This document shows positions 22,232 to 31,282 of a DNA stretch of 64,000 bases, piece by piece. The stretch spans positions 806,001-870,000 of the forward strand of contig NZ_JBHSBU010000001.1 of assembly GCF_042650885.1 (NCBI RefSeq), read 5' to 3'. Origin of the DNA: Chitinimonas_A lacunae. Lineage in GTDB: Bacteria > Pseudomonadota > Gammaproteobacteria > Burkholderiales > Chitinimonadaceae. The notes below the pieces were generated by a model. That model saw only the letters and a list, made by a program, of their open reading frames with translations. It was not told the origin of the DNA and searched no databases. How positions within the stretch are numbered: the stretch's first letter is position 1; each line of letters opens with the position of its first letter. Position numbers and translations under genes: made by a program.

Positions 22232-22265
22232 AATGCGGCTCACCTCTTCCAAGCCGCATTTTTTC
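22232..22265 (+). terminator. Terminator at the right end of P2
   Basis: AATGCGGCT-N11-AGCCGCATT followed by T-rich sequence, 26 nt after the P2 HTH gene. The rest of 22266-22776 holds no convincing gene; a short frame near 22321 has no protein-like character. Confidence 0.8.
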
Positions 22266-22776
22266 TATTTCTGTTCAATTGCCCACAAAATAAGGCGGAC
22301 TGTTGACATAAAACAGAATTATGCATAATTATGGCGTGAGGCTAGAAAAGCCGTCCAACCCGGCTTGCCAGACTCCCGGCACTGACCACTTTCATACCTC
22401 ATCGCACCCAGCCCTAAGACACAGTTCGGTAAACGGCGTCCCCACTCCAGCCAGGAGCACGCCAATGCCGAGCCGGGGTCATCAATGTCAGCTTGATGTC
22501 CTTCGAACGGACGAACACCAGGCTATTTTGTCATCCCAGTCTTTAGTGCTGACGATGCGGCGATCCTCAATGCGAGGATTGGAGCGCCCTGACCTTGACG
22601 CTTTTAGGCAGGTTCCTTGGAATAGGTTGCGGTCAGGCAGTCAAGAAAAGGATAATGCACCTCTTGTGCTTGGCAAGAGGTCCTACGCCTTGTTCTATCT
22701 TTTGAAGTAGAAATTTTTTCAATTGCTGTTCTATAGAAATGGCTTTGTTGAAATACTGCTGAATCGAGGGTTTTTG

Positions 22777-23814
22777 GTGAAAATTCGAGTGAAATATTGG
22801 GCTGCCGCTCTGGGTGCCTCCCTGCTTGTCTCCACAGCTTCTTACGGTAAAGAATTCGAAACGCGCCGCGCCTTATCAAAGGAGGCGAGCAATTTATTTT
22901 TCAAGGAAGAATTCGAGAAACTGGATGCTCTCCTCAATAACCATCTAGCTAGTGGTGAGCGGAGTCCCAGTGGGATATGGAAAGCCAGCCCTCTCTATGG
23001 CAACGCTGACAATAGCCTCTATTTTCGCGGAGAAGATCCTGATGAAAGGGAATGGTATTGGGACAATGCTAGAGAAAAAATAGGCCGATGGACGAAGAAA
23101 TATCCCACCTCGCCTAATGCTCATGTCTACTATGCCAAGACTTTTGTATCCCAGGCTTGGAATATCCGAGGCCACAATACTGCGGATAAGGTTAAAGAAG
23201 AGGATTGGAAACCATTCTTTGAGAACCTGGAAAAAGCTAGGGTCTATCTTCTGAAACACAAGAGCATTTCAGACAAAAATCCCGACTGGTTCGTCACCAT
23301 GCTGAATGTCGCAAATTTCCAGCAGTGGCCGGACAAAGAATATGCAAAACTGCTCAAAGAAGCTCTGGATCGTCATCCGCTCTACCACGAAATCTATTTC
23401 GCAGCTGTGAGGCATTTATATCCCAAGTGGGGTGGTAACCCTGCAGCGATAGAAGTGTTCGCGCAAGATGCCGTGCGACGGACTAAAGACGTGGAAGGCT
23501 ATGGCATGTATGCGCGCATCTATTGGGTGGTCTGGGATGAGCAATATGGTTATAAAGTCTTCAAGGAATCTTATGTGGATTGGCCAACCTGGCAACATGG
23601 GATTGATGATGTCTTGAAGAAATATCCTGACCAATGGAATCTGGTCAATTTCTTCAAATTCTCCTGCTTCTCGGGAGACAAGCAGAAAACTCAAGAGCTT
23701 CGGGCGAAGATTCACAATCCGGAGCAGTATTATGGAAGCGCAATCAGCAAAGACATATTTGCCGAATGCAGTCAGGGAAAAATCCCTGATATGAGCAAAT
23801 ACAAGAAGAAGTGA
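22777..23814 (+). CDS. DUF4034-like exported protein
   Basis: A 345-residue protein with a signal peptide (VKIRVKYWAAALGASLLVST, cleavage after SYG). Helical repeats follow, with FEKLDALLNNHL, KYPTSPNAHVYYAKT, ALDRHPLYHEIYFAAVRHL and YPKWGG. The pattern matches the DUF4034 family, a TPR-like group of unknown function. The start is GTG with GAGGG 6 nt upstream; an in-frame upstream codon would spoil the signal peptide. It is AT-richer than the host average and lies next to the prophage, so it may be an accessory gene. Confidence 0.7.
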   Translation: MKIRVKYWAAALGASLLVSTASYGKEFETRRALSKEASNLFFKEEFEKLDALLNNHLASGERSPSGIWKASPLYGNADNSLYFRGEDPDEREWYWDNAREKIGRWTKKYPTSPNAHVYYAKTFVSQAWNIRGHNTADKVKEEDWKPFFENLEKARVYLLKHKSISDKNPDWFVTMLNVANFQQWPDKEYAKLLKEALDRHPLYHEIYFAAVRHLYPKWGGNPAAIEVFAQDAVRRTKDVEGYGMYARIYWVVWDEQYGYKVFKESYVDWPTWQHGIDDVLKKYPDQWNLVNFFKFSCFSGDKQKTQELRAKIHNPEQYYGSAISKDIFAECSQGKIPDMSKYKKK

Positions 23815-23835
23815 AAAATCTAATTTCAAACAGCA

Positions 23836-23868
23836 AATAGCCGTGCCTTACTTGCACGGCTATTTTTT
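23836..23868 (+). terminator. Terminator after the DUF4034 gene
   Basis: AATAGCCGTGC-CTTACTT-GCACGGCTATT with a T6 run; also usable from the opposite strand by the convergent peptidase gene. Confidence 0.9.
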
Positions 23869-23917
23869 CATCCAGGAAGGTCAGCCGACCTGTCTCAATA
23901 CACCCTCCTCTGCCTGA

Positions 23918-25123
23918 CTATTCACACAGTGACACAACTGGTTCATTGCTGCCCGTATCGACGAATCCGTCACTGATCCATTCACCCGAAACCAGCTTGT
24001 TCCACAGATTGGTCCGCTTCCACACGCCGTCCACCCAATCTCCATACGCATGGCAGCGCAATTCGACTTGAGCACCGTCTTTTACCGTGCCGACGACTTC
24101 AGCGCTAAGGCTGGGGCGGCTGCGTAGATTGATAGTGGCTTGCGGATCGGGCGAACGGACGGTTCCGGTCTGATTTCCAGGAGGTGGTGTTTGGCCAGCG
24201 CCATAGTTGAATAGCGCGCCGCCGACATTGACCCGCTTGCCATCGCGGGTGGCATAGCCCTGATAGGCGCGGCTGCCTTCGGTGAAGCGCCAGCCGCCGA
24301 TGACTTTGCCGTCCACCGGAACAGCCTGGCCGTTGTAGCTCAGGGTGAAATGGACGTGCGGTCCGCTAGCCGAGCCGCCACAGGGCAATTTGACGTCGAT
24401 CCGGCCGAGGTAAGTGCCTTTGCTCACCAGCGTTCCATCGGGAATCGTGGTCAATTCGCGCATATGGTAGTAGCTGGTCGAATAGCCATTGTCGTGCACC
24501 AGCTTGATCAGTGCGCTACCGTTGCGGATGCAGCTTTTGTAGATCCGCCCATCCCGTGGTGCCAATACCCGGCCGTCGCCGCCGTTGAAGTCGATCGAAT
24601 CGAATGGCCGACTGCTGCCGCTATTGCCATGCGGGCCGCCGCCCATATACCACGACACCCCTTCTCGCCATGGCAGCGCCAGGCCGGTTTGGGTATCCAT
24701 CTGGCCCTGCTGGCCGCGGCCGAGCGTGGTGAAGGTCGCCTTTTCTCCCGCGGTGACGACGTCTTCGGGGGCGGCATTGAGCAGAATATGGAATAACGCT
24801 TCCCCTTCCACCCCGACTTCCCACCCCTGCCCGGCCCGGTAAGCCACGAAAAGTCTGGCTGTCGGGACTTCATCGCGCCCCTGCGCCACCGGTCGGGTGA
24901 TCGAGCCAAATACCCAGCGGCCATCCGAGCTGATCTTGCTGAATTCCACCAGATTTTCCAGCGCCGAGCTGCTGCGTAGCTGTTTACCATCAAAAGCGGC
25001 GCTGGCTGAGTGGCGTAGAGCCGCTTCCTCCTCAACAAAATTGGCCGCCTGTACCGCTGCACAGGCAGACAGCCCGGCCAACAAGAGGACTTGCAGTGGT
25101 AAGGAGCGAGAAAACACGGACAT
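23918..25123 (-). CDS. Secreted M23 metallopeptidase (LasA / beta-lytic type) with SH3b domain
   Basis: A 401-residue exported peptidase. Signal sequence MSVFSRSLPLQVLLLAGLSA; the LSAC could be a lipobox, or cleavage may occur at VQA. A pro-region follows, then the catalytic domain with FDSIDFNGGDG, the zinc residues in PHGNSGSSRPFD and the GPHVHF motif. A C-terminal SH3b-like domain (INLRSRPSLSAEVVGTV) closes the protein. Such enzymes cut glycine-containing or bacterial cell-wall peptides and help lyse other bacteria. GGAGG precedes the start. It is a stand-alone gene. Confidence 0.88.
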   Translation of the reverse strand: MSVFSRSLPLQVLLLAGLSACAAVQAANFVEEEAALRHSASAAFDGKQLRSSSALENLVEFSKISSDGRWVFGSITRPVAQGRDEVPTARLFVAYRAGQGWEVGVEGEALFHILLNAAPEDVVTAGEKATFTTLGRGQQGQMDTQTGLALPWREGVSWYMGGGPHGNSGSSRPFDSIDFNGGDGRVLAPRDGRIYKSCIRNGSALIKLVHDNGYSTSYYHMRELTTIPDGTLVSKGTYLGRIDVKLPCGGSASGPHVHFTLSYNGQAVPVDGKVIGGWRFTEGSRAYQGYATRDGKRVNVGGALFNYGAGQTPPPGNQTGTVRSPDPQATINLRSRPSLSAEVVGTVKDGAQVELRCHAYGDWVDGVWKRTNLWNKLVSGEWISDGFVDTGSNEPVVSLCE

Positions 25124-25162
25124 ACCTGACCTCCAATGGGTAGTTTTAGGCTGACTGCACAC

Positions 25163-25495
25163 ACTGGTCGCTTAGTGGACACCAATAGGTATCGAAGTCA
25201 ACCTAGATTCCAATACCACTTCAAGCAAGGAATTTGTCGTTTTTCTTGGCATTAACGTGCAGAACAGCCTGCCTTCCCTTCCATGGATGAATCAGCGGAT
25301 ATCTCGGCTGGTATGGAGAAGCTTCTGCTATTGCTTAAAATATATCTCCGTAAACAATAAAATAAATAAACAAACAGTTGCGATCTAAACAGTAATCGGC
25401 ATTATGGCGTTTTTTTTGGTTGGGCTATGGCTACCTCTACCCTGTCCCTATCAACGAGACCTCACCTGTGCTTGGTGGAGTCGGCGCGGCAATAA
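25163..25495. other. Promoter region of the LasA-like gene
   Basis: No gene is seen. It contains ACTGGT (25163-25168) and GGTATCGAA (25188-25196); the reverse complement of the latter recurs in the chitinase promoter. The right part (25330-25420) is AT-rich. Confidence 0.35.
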
Positions 25496-25528
25496 AAAAG
25501 GATGCCCAAAAAACTGGGGCATCCTTTT
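25496..25528 (-). terminator. Terminator of the RES/Xre operon
   Basis: AAAAGGATGCCC / GGGCATCCTTTT with a 9-nt loop and flanking A and T runs, so it can work in both directions; it follows the RES gene by about 30 nt. Confidence 0.88.
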
Positions 25529-25557
25529 CACAAAGCCAAATCAGAACAAGGGCTTAT

Positions 25558-26049
25558 CTATCCTTCCCCACCAAGCCTGGGGTCATAGACGAACTGACGC
25601 ACCACCCGTGCCGTGATGGAAGCAGCATCGGGATGCTGCGGGTTGATCAGCACATTGCACTCTTCATGGATCAGTACCGAAGGCACCAGCAGCAGAGCGG
25701 TCTCCCCTGCCGCAGCCCAATTGCTTCCGATCTCCATCGAATAGCGGCCGGGCGGCTCGGCAAGCCAGGTTGGGGCCAGGCTATCGAGTTCGATGATGCG
25801 CCGGCGTTGCCAGACCGCTTCAGGGATGGTGATCTCGATCAGGAAACGGTTTCTGGCCGCAATATCGTGACCGAGATGAGCGAGGGTTTCGAGGCAGGCC
25901 AGGGCAATGGTCGGGCTTGCGTATACCACGGCGGTACCCTTCTGATTCCAGCGGCCCCCGACTGCCGCTGCGCCGCCGCCAGAAAGGTCGTTGGCCTGAT
26001 AGTCCCGCGTTTCCTTGGCAATGCGCCAAACCCGGACGACTGCGGTCAT
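25558..26049 (-). CDS. RES-domain NAD+-targeting toxin
   Basis: A 163-residue RES-family protein (the toxin part of Xre-RES systems; known members degrade NAD+). The three name-giving residues are seen: Arg in GGRWNQKGTAVVYA, Glu in LACLETLAHL and Ser in LLLVPSVLIHEECN. It overlaps the antitoxin gene stop by one base (TGATG), the usual order antitoxin-toxin. Confidence 0.93.
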   Translation of the reverse strand: MTAVVRVWRIAKETRDYQANDLSGGGAAAVGGRWNQKGTAVVYASPTIALACLETLAHLGHDIAARNRFLIEITIPEAVWQRRRIIELDSLAPTWLAEPPGRYSMEIGSNWAAAGETALLLVPSVLIHEECNVLINPQHPDAASITARVVRQFVYDPRLGGEG

Positions 26050-26513
26050 CAGGCCACCACGCCGTGCTCGATCCGCCCCAGGATATCCATCACCAGCTCA
26101 TAACCCGCTTCGGTATCGAGCAGTGACAAAGGGCTGTTGCCGCCAAGCGAGCGGTTTGGGCGTTTGATCCATTGCGAGGCCGAGGAGGCGTCTTCGAGCA
26201 CTTCGATGGCGCGCAGCAGCACCTTGGCTACCCGGACCATCCGTTCGCTCTCGCTCAGCGACAGCGGTTTACCCGAGGTCTGACGGGCTTTGATGGTGCT
26301 GCGTGGCAGACCGATGGTCAGGACGAATTGTTCTTTGCTCATCCCCAGCTTGTCGGCCAGGGTTTTGACCGCGCCCGGCGCGATGCCGTGGCGGATATGT
26401 TGGATAACGGATAAAGGCCCTTCCGAAACAAAGGCCAGAGGGGTATTGGTCAGTTCCCGCGCCGGGGCGAATGCCTGGCTGGAGACGGGCTTTCTTTGCG
26501 CGGCTGCACTCAT
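26049..26513 (-). CDS. Xre/MbcA/ParS-type antitoxin
   Basis: A 154-residue antitoxin. An N-terminal helix region contains ALADKLGMSKEQF-like sequence (here TLADKLGMSKEQFVL) and TIGLPRSTIKARQ, followed by LSLSESERMVRVAKVLLRAIEVLE. The C-terminal MbcA/ParS domain has WIKRPNRSLGGNSPLSLLDT. It neutralises the RES toxin and probably represses the operon. Start MSAAAQRKP was chosen; upstream codons lack a start signal. Confidence 0.92.
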   Translation of the reverse strand: MSAAAQRKPVSSQAFAPARELTNTPLAFVSEGPLSVIQHIRHGIAPGAVKTLADKLGMSKEQFVLTIGLPRSTIKARQTSGKPLSLSESERMVRVAKVLLRAIEVLEDASSASQWIKRPNRSLGGNSPLSLLDTEAGYELVMDILGRIEHGVVA

Positions 26514-26697
26514 GATGCCTACCTCAAACTGTTCTAGCCGATTACCCGGCCAATTGTAGCCAAGGCGTACCAACAGGCCAACCGGACTAAAACCGCTTTC
26601 CGCAGCAATCACCTGAATCGTCTACCGTAAAGCTATGCGTAGACAGCATAGGGATATAGAAGCTTCTCTAATACCCCAGGACCATACAAACGATTAG

Positions 26698-27093
26698 CTA
26701 TGCATGGCGGGAATAACTCTGTGTCTGGAATTGCCGGGTATGCAAGGCAGCAGTGATCGCCTCTCCCAGTGTCTCGACATCGAAAGGTTTGTGCAGTACT
26801 ACCAGCTCATCGAGCTCATCCAGCGCAGCCTGATCGGCAAAACCGGTGATCATGATCACCGGCAGACCCGGATGCAGCTGCTGTACCCGCCAAGCCAGCT
26901 CCGCCCCATTCATCCGCGGCATGGCGAAATCGACCACCAGCGCATCGGGCGACACCCGCTCCAGTGCCTGAAGCCCGTCAACGCCGTCATAAGCGGTTTC
27001 GACGGCAAAGCCCAGATCGCGTAAGCCTTCGGACAACACTTCCCTCACCTGTAGATTGTCGTCCACCAACAAAACCTTCTTTTTGCCCAACAT
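26698..27093 (-). CDS. Single-domain response regulator
   Basis: A 131-residue receiver domain without an output domain: KVLLVDDNLQVREVL, phospho-acceptor Asp in DALVVDFAMPRMNG, VIMITGF (Thr) and VVLHKPFD (Lys). GGGGAG precedes the start. No kinase is adjacent. It lies 232 nt after the sigma-54 activator gene, which lacks its own receiver, but a joint function is only a guess. Confidence 0.9.
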   Translation of the reverse strand: MLGKKKVLLVDDNLQVREVLSEGLRDLGFAVETAYDGVDGLQALERVSPDALVVDFAMPRMNGAELAWRVQQLHPGLPVIMITGFADQAALDELDELVVLHKPFDVETLGEAITAALHTRQFQTQSYSRHA

Positions 27094-27325
27094 AGTCGGT
27101 TCTCCCCTGGTGTTATGAAGCTCACCGTGCGTTGCAGTCAGGACAACGCCACGACCATTGTGCATTCGACTCCCCAACAGTCGTTGCACCCCAATCCCAA
27201 TCACGCGCAGGGACAGATTCAGCCATGGCGGCCACCGTCACCTGTGCTGCATATCGATTCCAACCGCCGTCTTGCACAAGCAGCTATGCCGGGCCTGTCC
27301 ACGCAAGCCCGGCAATCGTAGGGTG

Positions 27326-28414
27326 TTACGCCGCCAGCAGATCGGCATCGATCAAACCACGGCCCGCATATTCATTAAGACGGTTGTAAAGCGTTTTCAG
27401 ACTGACCCCGAGCACTTGAGCGGCTCGCCGCTTATTGCCCTGGTAACGGTCGAGCGTAGCGAAAATGATCTTACGCTCGGCCTCCTCGATCGAAATGCCG
27501 ACCTCGAAAGCCAGGGTTTGCTTGCTGACGGCCCGCTTGAGCGGGCGCAGCGCATCGAGGGTGTCAATTTCGACCACGTCTTCGGCCATGATGTAGGCGC
27601 GCTGGATGCAATTCTTCAGTTCCCGCACGTTGCCCGGCCAGTCATGCTCACGCAGCCGGGCTTCCACATCGTCGGCGAATTGCTTCGATGTGCCGTACTG
27701 GGCGTTGAGATTGGCCAGAAAGCGCCGCGCCAACAGTCCGATATCGTCATCGCGATCGCGCAGCGGCGGCAGTTCGATTGGAAATACCGCCAGCCGGTAC
27801 AGCACATCCTCACGAAGATGACCATCCTGTACGGCTTGCAAAGGTTCGCGGTTGGTGGCCGCCACGACCCGCACATCACAGGTGATCTCACGATCGCCCC
27901 CTACCCGGGTGAAACGCCCGGTCTCGAGTACCCGCAAGAGACGTACCTGCATCTCCAGCGGCATTTCGGTAATTTCATCGAGGAAGAGCGTGCCGCCCTC
28001 GGCCCGTTCGAAAAAGCCCTGATGGGTTTTATGCGCCCCGGTGAACGCGCCTTTTTCGTAGCCGAACAGCTCGGCTTCGATCAGATTGGCCGGTAAGGCG
28101 CCGCAGTTGAGCGCCACAAAAGGCCGATTGGCCCGCAGACTCTTCTCATGGATGGTCTGCGCTACCAATTCCTTGCCACAGCCGCTTTCACCCACCACCA
28201 GTACCGAAGCATCGCTCGGTGCCACCCGCTCGATCAGCCGGAATACCGCCTGCATGACTGGCGAAGCCCCATACAGGCTGCCGAATTTATTGGCTTCCTC
28301 GACCGGGCTGGCCGGTGCGGCCGCCTGGCGAGGCGCAGTGCCCGTTTTGCGGGCAAAGGAAAACAGGACAGGCATGGCCGGATCGGTGGATTTATGCTGG
28401 TAAGTCTCGAACAT
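27326..28414 (-). CDS. Sigma-54-dependent transcriptional activator without receiver domain
   Basis: A 362-residue bacterial enhancer-binding protein. A short N-terminal region (60 residues, no receiver or PAS domain) is followed by the AAA+ domain: Walker A GESGCGKE, the sigma-54-contacting GAFTGA, Walker B GGTLFLDEI and the Arg finger region LREDVLYRL. A Fis-type HTH ends the protein (NKRRAAQVLGVSLKTLYNRL). Start MFETYQHK has AGGGG upstream. Lacking a sensor domain it may be controlled by its level or by a partner. The target is unknown. Confidence 0.9.
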   Translation of the reverse strand: MFETYQHKSTDPAMPVLFSFARKTGTAPRQAAAPASPVEEANKFGSLYGASPVMQAVFRLIERVAPSDASVLVVGESGCGKELVAQTIHEKSLRANRPFVALNCGALPANLIEAELFGYEKGAFTGAHKTHQGFFERAEGGTLFLDEITEMPLEMQVRLLRVLETGRFTRVGGDREITCDVRVVAATNREPLQAVQDGHLREDVLYRLAVFPIELPPLRDRDDDIGLLARRFLANLNAQYGTSKQFADDVEARLREHDWPGNVRELKNCIQRAYIMAEDVVEIDTLDALRPLKRAVSKQTLAFEVGISIEEAERKIIFATLDRYQGNKRRAAQVLGVSLKTLYNRLNEYAGRGLIDADLLAA

Positions 28415-28553
28415 GATCTTGCCCCTAGCCGCCAACCGTCCGCCGGGAAGCCGGATGGTTGCGTGTGTTTGCGATAGGGTCATTGTCGATCTCTGTACCT
28501 GCCCTGCCTATTTGGCAAAGCCCGATTCTCGCGTCAGCCAGTTGCGCGATCGT

Positions 28554-28593
28554 GTGTAGGGTAATTCCTACACAGTGAGCGTCATTCCTACAG
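28554..28593. promoter_or_regulatory. Inverted repeat with third half-site upstream of the sigma-54 activator
   Basis: GTGTAGG-GTAATT-CCTACAC (28554-28573) plus a further CCTACAG (28587-28593), about 140-180 nt from the start codon of the activator gene. The distance and the repeat type fit an upstream activating sequence. Nothing else is seen in 28415-28703. Confidence 0.45.
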
Positions 28594-28698
28594 TGCGGCG
28601 GCGCCAAGCGTGACCGCGCCTCACTGTCCACTCCGCATCCGGTATGCAAAGTGCGCATGGGTAATCGCCTGAGTGCTTCTTCAAGTCTAGAAAACCAA

Positions 28699-28728
28699 AT
28701 AAAAAGGCATGCGCTTTACGCATGCCTT
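28699..28728 (-). terminator. Terminator after tdh
   Basis: Read on -: AAGGCATGCG-TAAAG-CGCATGCCTT followed by TTTATTT, 50 nt after the tdh stop codon. Confidence 0.85.
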
Positions 28729-28778
28729 GTAAATCAGGGGAAGTCTAGGTGGATCTTCCCGTTCGTCCTGCTGGCCGA

Positions 28779-29810
28779 TTACTCGCCGCTCCAGTCAAGC
28801 ACCACCTTGCCCGACTGGCCCGACAGCATGGTTTCAAAGCCCAGTTGGAACTGGTCGACCGGCAGGCGGTGGGTGATCATCGGGCTCAGATCGAGACCCG
28901 ATTGCAGCATGGCCACCATCTTGTACCAGGTCTCGAACATCTCGCGGCCGTAGATGCCCTTGATGATCAATCCCTTGAAGATCACCTGATTCCAGTCGAT
29001 CGAGGTTTCAGCGGGCGGAATGCCGAGCAGCGCCACCTTGCCGCCGTGGTTCATCGCGCTCAGCAGGTCACGGAACGCGCGCGGATTGCCCGACATTTCC
29101 AGGCCGACGTCGAAGCCTTCGGTCATGCCGAGTTCCTTCATCACATCGTCGAGTTTCTGGCGGCCGACATTGACGGCCCGGGTGGCGCCCATCTTGAGTG
29201 CCAGGTCGAGCCGGTAGTCGTTGATATCGGTGATCACCACATGGCGAGCGCCGACATGGCGGCAGATGGCGGCGGCCATGATGCCGATCGGGCCGGCGCC
29301 GGTGATCAGCACATCCTCGCCGACCAGGTCAAAGCTCAGTGCCGTATGGGTGGCATTGCCAAACGGATCGAGAATGGCGGCGATATCGTCGGAGATATCG
29401 TCGGGAATCTTGAAGGCGTTGAAAGCCGGAATCGCCAGATATTCGGCAAACGCCCCTTCGCGGTTCACCCCTACCCCGACCGTATTGCGGCACAGATGGC
29501 GGCGTCCGGCGCGGCAGTTGCGGCAATGGCCGCAGGTGATATGGCCTTCGCCCGAGACGCGGTCGCCGATCTGGAAGCCGCGCACTTCCGAGCCCATCCC
29601 GACCACTTCGCCGACATATTCGTGGCCGACATGCATCGGCACGGGGATGGTCTTGCTGGCCCAGTCGTCCCAGTTCCAGATATGGATATCGGTGCCGCAG
29701 ATGGCGGTTTTGCGGATTTTGATCAGCAGGTCGTTATGGCCGACTTCGGGTTTCTTGACACGCTGCAAGGTCAGGCCAGGGCCCGCTTCGGCTTTGACTA
29801 AGGCTTTCAT
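28779..29810 (-). CDS. tdh: L-threonine 3-dehydrogenase
   Basis: A 343-residue zinc alcohol-dehydrogenase-family enzyme oxidising L-threonine to 2-amino-3-oxobutyrate with NAD+. Seen: KTAICGTDIHIWNWD (catalytic zinc Cys), HVGHEYVGEVV, the structural zinc cluster CGHCRNCRAGRRHLC, the Rossmann motif ITGAGPIGIMAA and the C-terminal GQSGKVVLDW. Downstream of kbl with a 96-nt gap, as one operon for threonine-to-glycine breakdown. Confidence 0.97.
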   Translation of the reverse strand: MKALVKAEAGPGLTLQRVKKPEVGHNDLLIKIRKTAICGTDIHIWNWDDWASKTIPVPMHVGHEYVGEVVGMGSEVRGFQIGDRVSGEGHITCGHCRNCRAGRRHLCRNTVGVGVNREGAFAEYLAIPAFNAFKIPDDISDDIAAILDPFGNATHTALSFDLVGEDVLITGAGPIGIMAAAICRHVGARHVVITDINDYRLDLALKMGATRAVNVGRQKLDDVMKELGMTEGFDVGLEMSGNPRAFRDLLSAMNHGGKVALLGIPPAETSIDWNQVIFKGLIIKGIYGREMFETWYKMVAMLQSGLDLSPMITHRLPVDQFQLGFETMLSGQSGKVVLDWSGE

Positions 29811-29906
29811 CACTCTATCTGTCCCAATGAGGCATGGCGGACGGCCCGCCATGCATCGTTATAGTGCGGGCGGCTCCGCTTGGCGGGCGCCCGGTCGCGG
29901 CGTGGT

Positions 29907-31103
29907 TCAGACCACGCCCAGCTCGCGGCCGACTGCGGTAAAGGCGGCCACGGCGCGTTCGATATGCGCCGGCTCGTGGGCGGCGCTCATCTGGGTGCGG
30001 ATACGGGCTTTGCCCTTGGGCACCACGGGATAGGAGAAACCAGTGACATAGACGCCGTGGCTCAGCAGCCGCGACGCCATTTCGGCGGCGATGCGGGCGT
30101 CGCCCAGCATCACCGGGATAATCGGATGCTGGCCCGGCACCAGGGTAAAGCCCGCTTCGCCCATGGCGCGGCGGAAATACTCGGCATTGGCCTGCAACTT
30201 GGCGCGCAGCGCCGGGCCTTCATCGCGTAGCAGTTCCAGCACGGCGATGCTGGCGGCCGTAATGGCCGGCGCCAGCGAATTGGAGAACAGATAGGGACGC
30301 GAACGCTGGCGCAGCCAGTCGATGATGGCGCGCCGGCCAGCAACATAGCCGCCCGAAGCGCCGCCCAGTGCCTTGCCCAGCGTACCGGTATAGATATCGA
30401 CCCGGTCGGCCACGCCGCAGAATTCCGGGGTGCCGCGGCCATTGGCGCCGATAAAGCCGACGGCGTGCGAATCGTCGACCATCACCAGTGCCTGGTAGCG
30501 TTCGGCCAGATCGCAGACCGATTTGAGGTCGGCGATAATGCCGTCCATCGAGAAAACGCCATCGGTCACGATCAGCTTGAAGCGGGCGCCGGCAGCATCG
30601 GCCGCCTGCAACTGGGCTTCCAAATCGGCCATATCGTTGTTCTTGTAACGATAACGTTTGGCCTTGCACAGGCGGATGCCGTCGATGATCGAGGCGTGGT
30701 TCAGCTCATCCGAAATCACCGCGTCCGCTTCGCCGAGCAGGGTTTCGAATACGCCGCCGTTGGCGTCGAAGCAGCTCGAATAGAGGATGGTGTCGTCCGT
30801 GCCGAGAAAATCCGAGATGGCCGCTTCAAGGTCTTTGTGGACGCGCTGGGTGCCGCAGATGAAGCGCACCGACGCCACGCCATAGCCATAGTCGTCGAGG
30901 CCGCGCTTGGCGGCGGCGATCAGGCGCGGATCGTCGGCCAGACCCAGATAGTTGTTGGCGCAGAAATTCAGAACTTCGGCGCCGTCGGCGAGTTGGATAT
31001 CGGCGCGTTGGTGGCTGGCGATTACCCGCTCGGGCTTGAAGAAACCCGCCTCGCGAACTGCGGCCAGTTCGCCTTCGAGATGGGTAAGGAATGCCTGGTT
31101 CAT
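29907..31103 (-). CDS. kbl: Glycine C-acetyltransferase (2-amino-3-ketobutyrate CoA ligase)
   Basis: A 398-residue PLP enzyme of the alpha-oxoamine synthase family. It cleaves 2-amino-3-oxobutyrate with CoA to glycine and acetyl-CoA. Seen: FCANNYLGLADDP, the VDDSHAVGFIGANGRGT region (DDSHA-x-G), and the PLP lysine in YTGTLGKALGGASGG. Start MNQAFLTHL is preceded by GAGG. First gene of kbl-tdh. Confidence 0.97.
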   Translation of the reverse strand: MNQAFLTHLEGELAAVREAGFFKPERVIASHQRADIQLADGAEVLNFCANNYLGLADDPRLIAAAKRGLDDYGYGVASVRFICGTQRVHKDLEAAISDFLGTDDTILYSSCFDANGGVFETLLGEADAVISDELNHASIIDGIRLCKAKRYRYKNNDMADLEAQLQAADAAGARFKLIVTDGVFSMDGIIADLKSVCDLAERYQALVMVDDSHAVGFIGANGRGTPEFCGVADRVDIYTGTLGKALGGASGGYVAGRRAIIDWLRQRSRPYLFSNSLAPAITAASIAVLELLRDEGPALRAKLQANAEYFRRAMGEAGFTLVPGQHPIIPVMLGDARIAAEMASRLLSHGVYVTGFSYPVVPKGKARIRTQMSAAHEPAHIERAVAAFTAVGRELGVV

Positions 31104-31282
31104 CGTGTCTCCTCTACAGTCTGATGGACCGTGGTTATGCACCGCGCCCGGCTTGGGGCCGACGCGCGCCGATTCTACCACCGCGCCCCGGCCATACCGT
31201 CCGGCGCCGGATACTTTTCACGCTAGTACCGGAACACGGCAGGTGATAAAACCACGCCATCACCACAAAACAAGGACTTGCC

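Noticed and set aside
22321..22710. A 129-codon frame on + right of P2
   Set aside because: No ribosome binding site, unnatural composition, no domain; lies in a region with promoter-like and Xer-like sequence.
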